Below, in pieces: positions 59,415-64,000 of a stretch of 64,000 nucleotides of DNA. This DNA is from AC-32 sp963717475 (lineage in GTDB: Bacteria > Actinomycetota > Thermoleophilia > Gaiellales > Gaiellaceae). Each line of letters begins with the position of its first letter. The first letter of the stretch is position 1. The stretch covers positions 1,798,001-1,862,000 of the forward strand of contig OY970337.1 of assembly GCA_963717475.1 (NCBI GenBank), given 5' to 3'. The notes under the pieces were generated by a model. That model saw only the letters and a list, made by a program, of their open reading frames with translations. It had not been told where the DNA came from and did not search any database. A program made the translations under genes and the position numbers.

Positions 59415-60803
59415 ATGCCGCGGGACTATCCGTCGCTGCTCGACCTGGTCGGCCACACGCCTCTCGTGCGGCTGCAGCGCGTCGTGCCCACCGATGCTGC
59501 AACGGTTCTTGCCAAGCTCGAATTCCTGAATCCGGGCGGCTCGATCAAGGACCGCATCGCGATCACGATGGTCGAGGCGGCCGAGCGCGAGGGGAAGCTG
59601 AAGCCCGGCGGCACGATCGTCGAGCCCACCTCCGGGAACACCGGCACGGGCCTTGCGATCGTCGCCGCGCTCAAGGGCTACCGCTGCATCTTCACGATGC
59701 CGGACAAGATGAGCCGCGAGAAGATCTCGCTGCTCAAGGCCTTCGGCGCCGAGGTGATCATCTGCCCGTACGCCGTCGAGCCCGACTCGCCGGAGAGCTA
59801 CTACTCGGTCTCCGACCGTCTCGCCGAGGAGATCCCGGGCGCGTACAAGCCCGACCAGTACACGAACGACGCAAACCCGCGCTCGCACTACGAGACGACC
59901 GGCCCGGAGATCCTCGAGCAGACCGGCGGCGAGCTCGACGCGCTCGTGATCGCCGTGGGCACCGGCGGCACGATCACCGGCATCGCGCGCTACCTCAAGG
60001 AGCAGAAGCCCGACGTGATGATCGTCGGCGCCGATCCCGAGGGCTCGATCTACACCTCCGGGCCCGAGAAGCAGCACCCCTACCTCGTGGAGGGCATCGG
60101 CGAGGACTTCTACCCCAAGACGTTCGACCCGTCCGTCGTGGACCGCTGGGTGACCGTCTCCGACCGCGACTCGTTCCTGACCGCGCGGCGGCTCGCGCGC
60201 GAGGAGGGGCTGCTCGTCGGCGGCTCGGGCGGCACCGCGGCCTGGGCGGCGGTCGAGATCGCGAAGGAGCTCGGGCCCGGGAAGACGGTCGTCACGCTCT
60301 TCCCGGACGGAGGCCGCGCTTACCTCTCGAAGTTCTTCGACGACAACTACCTGATCGAGCTCGGCTTCCTCGAGCGGGGCGAGCCGACGCCGAAGGTCCG
60401 CGAGGTCGTGCAGTTCAAGCAGCAGAACGGCGCCGCGCCGGAGCTGATCACTATCGAGTCGCACCAGAAGGTCGGAGCCGCGATCGACCTGATGCGCGAG
60501 TACTCGATCTCGCAGCTGCCCGTGACGCGGCACGACTCCGGCGGCTCGCTCGCGGATGTCGTCGGCTCGCTCCAGGAGCGCGGCCTGCTCGACCTCGTCT
60601 TCCGCAATCCGGATGCGCTCAACGACGACGTCGCCGCAGCGATGCAGCCGCCGCTCGCCGCAGTCGAGGCCGACGAGTCGCTGGACGAGGTCTTCTCGGC
60701 GCTCAGCGGGGGCAGCCCGGCGGTGGTCGTCGCCACGCGCGGCAAGCCGACGGGGATGCTGACCCGCTCCGACCTCCTCGAGTACCTGGCGCGGCGCACG
60801 TGA
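59415..60803 (+). CDS. Cystathionine beta-synthase (PLP fold II plus CBS domains)
   Basis: This 462-residue enzyme has PLP-Lys in NPGGSIKDRIAITMVEAAER, the substrate loop EPTSGNTGTGLAIVAALKGY and the phosphate loop AVGTGGTITGIARYL. From about residue 330 a tandem CBS pair follows (TIESHQKVGAAIDLMREYSI ... DESLDEVFSALSGGSPAVVV), which separates it from CysK. It condenses serine (or O-acetylserine) with homocysteine to cystathionine. With the gamma-lyase gene at 61778 it forms a reverse transsulfuration pair. It overlaps bolA by 4 bp. Confidence 0.9.
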   Translation: MPRDYPSLLDLVGHTPLVRLQRVVPTDAATVLAKLEFLNPGGSIKDRIAITMVEAAEREGKLKPGGTIVEPTSGNTGTGLAIVAALKGYRCIFTMPDKMSREKISLLKAFGAEVIICPYAVEPDSPESYYSVSDRLAEEIPGAYKPDQYTNDANPRSHYETTGPEILEQTGGELDALVIAVGTGGTITGIARYLKEQKPDVMIVGADPEGSIYTSGPEKQHPYLVEGIGEDFYPKTFDPSVVDRWVTVSDRDSFLTARRLAREEGLLVGGSGGTAAWAAVEIAKELGPGKTVVTLFPDGGRAYLSKFFDDNYLIELGFLERGEPTPKVREVVQFKQQNGAAPELITIESHQKVGAAIDLMREYSISQLPVTRHDSGGSLADVVGSLQERGLLDLVFRNPDALNDDVAAAMQPPLAAVEADESLDEVFSALSGGSPAVVVATRGKPTGMLTRSDLLEYLARRT

Positions 60804-61024
60804 ACCGGCTCGAGGATCTGCTCCGCGAGGCCTTTCCCGGCGACGAGGTCTCGGTCGTCGACCGCACCGGCGGCGGGGACCACTTCCAGGTGACCGTCGC
60901 GAGCAGGCGCTTCGATGGCCTGTCACTCGTCGAGCAGCACCGCCTCGTCTACGACGCGCTCGCCGAGCCGCTCGCCGATGGCACCATTCACGAACTGAGG
61001 ATCACAACGAAAGGGGCACCGTGA
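60800..61024 (+). CDS. BolA-family protein
   Basis: This 74-residue BolA has NRLEDLLREAFPGDEVSVVD, GGGDHFQVTVASRRFDGLSL, VEQHRLVYDALAEP and IHELRITT. BolA proteins pair with monothiol glutaredoxins to carry Fe-S clusters. GTG overlaps the CBS gene (GTGA) and its own stop overlaps the glutaredoxin gene (GTGA), strongly implying a BolA-Grx complex. Confidence 0.9.
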   Translation: MNRLEDLLREAFPGDEVSVVDRTGGGDHFQVTVASRRFDGLSLVEQHRLVYDALAEPLADGTIHELRITTKGAP

Positions 61025-61368
61025 AGGACCAGATCAAGGAGCTGATCGACAACGAGGACGTCGTTCTCTTCATGAAAGGCACGCCGCAGTTCGCGATGTG
61101 CGGCAACTCCCAGCGCGCGCTGGACGCTTTGCGGCGGGCGGGCGCGCCTGTGACCGCCGTCGACATCCTTCCCGACCCGCAGATCCGCCAGGAGCTCTCG
61201 GCGCTTTCGGGCTGGCCGACGATCCCGCAGGTGTTCGTCCGCGGGGAGCTGATAGGCGGGGCCGACATCGTCGAGGAGCTGGAGGCCTCGGGACAGCTCG
61301 AGCAGACGCTTCACGACAAGCTCGGCGACGGGTTCGATCAGCAAGAGCGTGTGGTTGCCGTCGCCTGA
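61021..61368 (+). CDS. Monothiol glutaredoxin with CGNS active site
   Basis: This 115-residue Grx4/Grx5-type protein has DQIKELIDNEDVVLFMKGTP, QFAMCGNSQRALDALR, GWPTIPQVFVRGELIGGADI and VEELEASGQLEQTL. The usual CGFS is CGNS here. These proteins bridge a [2Fe-2S] cluster, often with BolA, encoded just upstream. The Phe to Asn change may alter cluster or thiol binding. Confidence 0.9.
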   Translation: MKDQIKELIDNEDVVLFMKGTPQFAMCGNSQRALDALRRAGAPVTAVDILPDPQIRQELSALSGWPTIPQVFVRGELIGGADIVEELEASGQLEQTLHDKLGDGFDQQERVVAVA

Positions 61369-61408
61369 CCCGACTACCTCGTCAGGCCGTTCAGCTGAGT
61401 CCGCATAT

Positions 61409-61428
61409 CCCCGGATCGCGATCCGGGG
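61409..61428. terminator. Perfect 20-bp palindrome CCCCGGATCGCGATCCGGGG
   Basis: It lies 40 nt after the glutaredoxin stop. It could fold as a strong GC hairpin (stem CCCCGGATC/GATCCGGGG with minimal loop) acting as terminator, or be a dimeric operator. No U-run follows. Confidence 0.5.
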
Positions 61429-61487
61429 GCTCCCCGATGCCCACCTCCGCCGACCGTGCCAGGGTGAAGCGTGGAAGGAGGTGTCAG

Positions 61488-61736
61488 ATGGCGACCTTCT
61501 CGCACGAGCCGACCAGGGAGCTTCGGGGGGACCGAGAGCTGCGCCTGATGGTGCGCGACGTGTTTGCGTCGCTGGCGATCTCGATGATGTGGCTGGCAGT
61601 GCTCCTCGACTCGCTCTTCGGCCCGGACATCGTGAGCACCGACGGATCAAGGGTTCCGTCGGGAGTGGCGCTCGCGCTGTTCGCGTGCCTCGGTACCTGG
61701 GCAGTCGCGCGCTACGCCTTTCGGCGCGAGCCGTAG
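61488..61736 (+). CDS. Small membrane protein of unknown function
   Basis: This 82-residue protein follows a near-perfect AAGGAGGTG ribosome site, the strongest in the window, implying high expression. A charged N-terminus (SHEPTRELRGDRELRLMVRD) is followed by two helices (VFASLAISMMWLAVLLDSLF; GVALALFACLGTWAVARYAF). No family assigned. It sits between the glutaredoxin and the gamma-lyase. Confidence 0.65.
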   Translation: MATFSHEPTRELRGDRELRLMVRDVFASLAISMMWLAVLLDSLFGPDIVSTDGSRVPSGVALALFACLGTWAVARYAFRREP

Positions 61737-61765
61737 GAGTGGCCTGGCGGCCTGGCCGCCGTAAC

Positions 61766-61771
61766 TAGAAT
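61766..61771 (+). promoter_or_regulatory. -10 box TAGAAT for the gamma-lyase gene (leaderless type)
   Basis: Six nt separate the box from GTG at 61778. Confidence 0.6.
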
Positions 61772-61777
61772 CGAATC

Positions 61778-62929
61778 GTGGACTTCGAGACCCGCGCGAT
61801 CCACGAAGGACAGCACCCGGATCCCGCCACGGGCGCGGTCACGGTGCCGATCTACCAGACGTCGACGTTCGTCCAGGACGCGGTCGGCGAGCACAAGGGC
61901 TACGACTACGCGCGCGTCGCCAACCCGACGCGGACTGCGCTGCAGCTCTGCCTCGCGTCGCTCGAGGGCGCCGAGCACGGGATCGCGTTCTCTTCGGGGC
62001 TCGGCGCGGTCACGACGATCATGCACCTGCTGAACCCGGGCGACCGCGTGGTCGCCGTGGCCGACGTCTACGGCGGCGTCTACCGGATGTTCTCGCAGGT
62101 CTACGAGCCGAAGGGCTACGCGTTCTCGTGGGTTCCCGCGGAGGAGCTGAACGCGAACGTCGCCGACCACCTCGACGAGCGGACGCGGATCGTCTGGCTC
62201 GAGACGCCGACGAACCCGGTGCTGAACATCGTCGACATCCGCGCGGTGGCCGAGGCGGCGCACGCGGCCGGCGCGCTGGTCGTCGTCGACAACACCTTCG
62301 CCTCGCCGTACCTGCAGCAGCCGCTGGAGCTGGGCGCCGACATCGTCGTCCATTCGACGACGAAGTACCTCGGCGGCCACTCCGACCTCGTCGGCGGCTT
62401 CGTCGCCACCAACGACCCGACGATCGCGGAGCGGATGTACTTCCTGCAGAAGTCCCTCGGTGCCGTGCCGGGCCCTTTCGACTGCTGGCTCGTCCTGCGG
62501 GGCCTGAAGACGCTCGCGGTGCGGATGCGCAGGCACTGCGAGAACGCGCAGGCGGTCGCGGGAGCCCTTGCGAAGCATCCGCGCGTCGAGACCGTTCTCT
62601 ACCCCGGCCTTCCCGAGCATCCGGGCCACGCGATCGCGGCGCGGCAGATGCGTGACTTCGGCGGGATGGTCTCGGTGCTGCTCGAGTCCGAGGAGGAGGC
62701 CGTCGCGCTCTGCGCGCGCACGAAGCTCTGGAAGCTCGCCGAGAGCCTCGGGGGCGTCGAGAGCCTGATCGAGCATCCGGCGCGGATGACACACGCCTCG
62801 ACCGCGGACGCGCCCTTCGCGGCTCCGCGGAACCTCGTGCGGCTCTCGGTCGGGATCGAATCGGCCGAGGACCTCGTCGAGGACCTCGAGCAGGCGCTCG
62901 TCCGCTCACCGGCTGCCGCCGGCGCCTGA
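61778..62929 (+). CDS. Cystathionine gamma-lyase/synthase (Cys/Met metabolism PLP enzyme)
   Basis: This 383-residue enzyme has FETRAIHEGQHPDPATGAVT, YDYARVANPTRTALQLCLAS, FSSGLGAVTTIMHLLNPGDR, WLETPTNPVLNIVDI and the PLP Lys in VVHSTTKYLGGHSDLVGG. Lyase and synthase cannot be told apart by eye. Being next to cystathionine beta-synthase favours the lyase (cystathionine to cysteine). Confidence 0.9.
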   Translation: MDFETRAIHEGQHPDPATGAVTVPIYQTSTFVQDAVGEHKGYDYARVANPTRTALQLCLASLEGAEHGIAFSSGLGAVTTIMHLLNPGDRVVAVADVYGGVYRMFSQVYEPKGYAFSWVPAEELNANVADHLDERTRIVWLETPTNPVLNIVDIRAVAEAAHAAGALVVVDNTFASPYLQQPLELGADIVVHSTTKYLGGHSDLVGGFVATNDPTIAERMYFLQKSLGAVPGPFDCWLVLRGLKTLAVRMRRHCENAQAVAGALAKHPRVETVLYPGLPEHPGHAIAARQMRDFGGMVSVLLESEEEAVALCARTKLWKLAESLGGVESLIEHPARMTHASTADAPFAAPRNLVRLSVGIESAEDLVEDLEQALVRSPAAAGA

Positions 62930-62930
62930 C

Positions 62931-63746
62931 TTAAGGCGCGCTGCGGTGGGCGGTGAAGGTGCCTGTCACCTGGCCGACCTGCCCGCAACTGTCCGGGCTG
63001 ACGAACGTGCCCGTGAGAACGCCGTCGGCCGCGAAACGGCCTTGCCAGTGGTCCGAGAGCGCCGCTCCCTTGAAGGAGCCGTTCGCGGCCACGAACTCCC
63101 CCGCGGGCGGCCCGGCCTGAATGCCGCCTCCGCCGGGCCCTGGGCAGGTCACGTCTACCTTGAAGAGATCGACGATCCGGCCGGCAGTCTTCACCTTGAC
63201 CGTCACCGTGCCGGTTCCCTCCGGAAGCGTCAGCGGCCCGGTCCAGGTTCCGTTCGGCACTGCGACTCGCTTGCGCGGTCGGACGCTCCAGGTGAGCAGC
63301 TTGCGCGGCCAGCCGCAGTTCTTCGGCTGCTGCGGCGAGACGTGCATCGACACGGCCGCGTGGCGGCGCGTCTTCAGGCGGCCGTAGACGATCAGGGGGA
63401 ACTGGCCGCGAATAAAGGCGGTGATCTCGATGTCTCTCGGCGTCCAGCCGCGGTAGCGGATCCGGAACGGCGCGCCGGGGCCCGCGTAGGAGGAATCAAA
63501 CCCTTCGACGACCCAGGGTGCCGGCTTGGAGGAACAGGCCACCGGGAAGCCGATCACGAGGTTCCTGATCACGACGCGCTTGTGCGGCTTGGCCAAGACG
63601 AAGCTCAGCGGCAAGCCGTGCGGCCCAACGCCTTCCCAGTCGCCGAGCACCGGCCGCGGTACGACGGTGGCTGCGGCCGGAGCAAGCAGGGCTACAAGAG
63701 CCAGGATCGTGAGAGCCAGGCTCGACCGCAGGAGTCGCCCGCACAC
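62931..63746 (-). CDS. Secreted protein of unknown function
   Basis: This 271-residue protein has a signal peptide (LRSSLALTILALVALLAPAA). The mature part is beta-rich with two similar halves: VLGDWEGVGPHGLPLSFVLA, and later GSFKGAALSDHWQGRFAADG and VLTGTFVSPDSCGQVGQVTG. A pair of Cys residues occurs in each half. No family recognised. GTG is set by TAGGCT 6 nt upstream. Confidence 0.65.
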   Translation of the reverse strand: MCGRLLRSSLALTILALVALLAPAAATVVPRPVLGDWEGVGPHGLPLSFVLAKPHKRVVIRNLVIGFPVACSSKPAPWVVEGFDSSYAGPGAPFRIRYRGWTPRDIEITAFIRGQFPLIVYGRLKTRRHAAVSMHVSPQQPKNCGWPRKLLTWSVRPRKRVAVPNGTWTGPLTLPEGTGTVTVKVKTAGRIVDLFKVDVTCPGPGGGGIQAGPPAGEFVAANGSFKGAALSDHWQGRFAADGVLTGTFVSPDSCGQVGQVTGTFTAHRSAP

Positions 63747-63752
63747 GCGGCC

Positions 63753-63758
63753 AGCCTA
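63753..63758 (-). promoter_or_regulatory. -10 box TAGGCT for the secreted protein gene (leaderless type)
   Basis: Six nt separate the box from GTG at 63746 on the minus strand. It is divergent from the box at 63792. Confidence 0.6.
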
Positions 63759-63791
63759 CGCCGACGGGCGCAGCGGCGCAACGGCGGGAAC

Positions 63792-63797
63792 TAGCAT
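63792..63797 (+). promoter_or_regulatory. -10 box TAGCAT for the PPOX gene (leaderless type)
   Basis: Six nt separate the box from the ATG at 63804. Confidence 0.6.
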
Positions 63798-63803
63798 CAC
63801 GGC

Positions 63804-64000
63804 ATGCCGCGCGTCCCGGTTCCGCCTGAGGTCGACGAGTTCCTCCGGCTCCCGAACCCTGCGGTCGTCGCCACCCTGCGGGCCGACGGCTCGCCGCACA
63901 CGGTTCCGACCTGGTACGACTGGGAGGACGGGCGCGTGCTGCTGAACATGGACGAGAGCCGCCTGCGACTCGGCCACCTACGCCGTGATCCGCGAGCCGC
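63804..64000 (+). CDS. PPOX-class (F420/FMN-binding) split-barrel protein, 3' end outside window
   Basis: The frame stays open to the last base. The visible 65 residues, PRVPVPPEVDEFLRLPNPAV, then VATLRADGSPHTVPTWYDWE and RVLLNMDESRLRLGHLRRDP, are the start of a pyridoxamine-phosphate-oxidase-like protein of the F420-dependent TIGR-type family. The cofactor choice is inferred. Confidence 0.8.
   Translation, partial: MPRVPVPPEVDEFLRLPNPAVVATLRADGSPHTVPTWYDWEDGRVLLNMDESRLRLGHLRRDPRA

Overview
The window is very GC-rich, densely packed bacterial DNA with both strands in use. Gene content points to a deep-branching actinobacterium, probably Thermoleophilia (Gaiellales or Solirubrobacterales type). 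The supporting signs are the order rpsF-ssb-rpsR-rplI-dnaB-purA, PASTA/Calx-beta secreted proteins, an F420-type reductase and PPOX protein, and many start codons sitting directly behind a TANNNT -10 box. The taxonomic call is inference. No rRNA, tRNA, CRISPR array, insertion sequence or phage genes were seen, and no gap longer than 300 bases lacks a gene.

Layout. 1-2.2 kb: 3' part of a cyclase/NB-ARC/TPR regulator. 2.4-9.4 kb: secreted and membrane proteins, led by a Calx-beta repeat protein with a 94-proline tract. 9.4-19.6 kb: a signalling block with a lone TGS domain, a triple-PAS protein, two histidine kinases, a DUF72 protein, a DUF326 copper-type protein, a soluble kinase with two OmpR-type regulators whose phospho-Asp is Asn, a STAS protein, a thioredoxin-like protein, an esterase and a cell-wall amidase. 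20.1-25.3 kb: rpsF-ssb-rpsR-rplI, dnaB, purA. 25.3-28.0 kb: methyltransferases, mobA, fdhD. 28.1-33.3 kb: purD-purE-GNAT-purB-purC-purS-purQ. 33.3-46.7 kb: accessory genes (diguanylate cyclase, Erm-like methylase, PadR-HAAS fusion, ECF sigma/anti-sigma pair, two EamA transporters, epoxide hydrolase, glyoxalase-like proteins) with three copies of a short dispersed repeat. 46.7-55.0 kb: purL-purF and purM-purN-purH around four accessory genes. 55.0-64.0 kb: a secreted glycosidase-like protein, an MFS exporter, an F420-type reductase and a transsulfuration/Fe-S group (CBS, BolA, glutaredoxin, cystathionine gamma-lyase/synthase).

The pur genes present (D, E, B, C, S, Q, L, F, M, N, H, A) cover nearly the whole route from PRPP to IMP and on to adenylosuccinate, using the three-subunit PurSQL FGAM synthase. 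They lie in two blocks on one strand. Many are start-stop overlapped (GTGA or TGATG), which implies coupled translation.

Two window-wide patterns matter for reading the annotation. First, about twenty genes have TANNNT ending 6-8 nt before the start codon and no Shine-Dalgarno sequence, so they are probably leaderless. Others have AAGGAG-type sites instead. Second, several otherwise intact genes (purL, purF, purM, purN, the esterase, the TGS protein, a lipoprotein and the Calx-beta gene) carry single-base frameshifts, mostly one extra base in a short G or C run. Because purine genes are affected and catalytic residues reappear in the next frame, consensus sequence error is the simplest explanation. 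I give full spans across these breaks.
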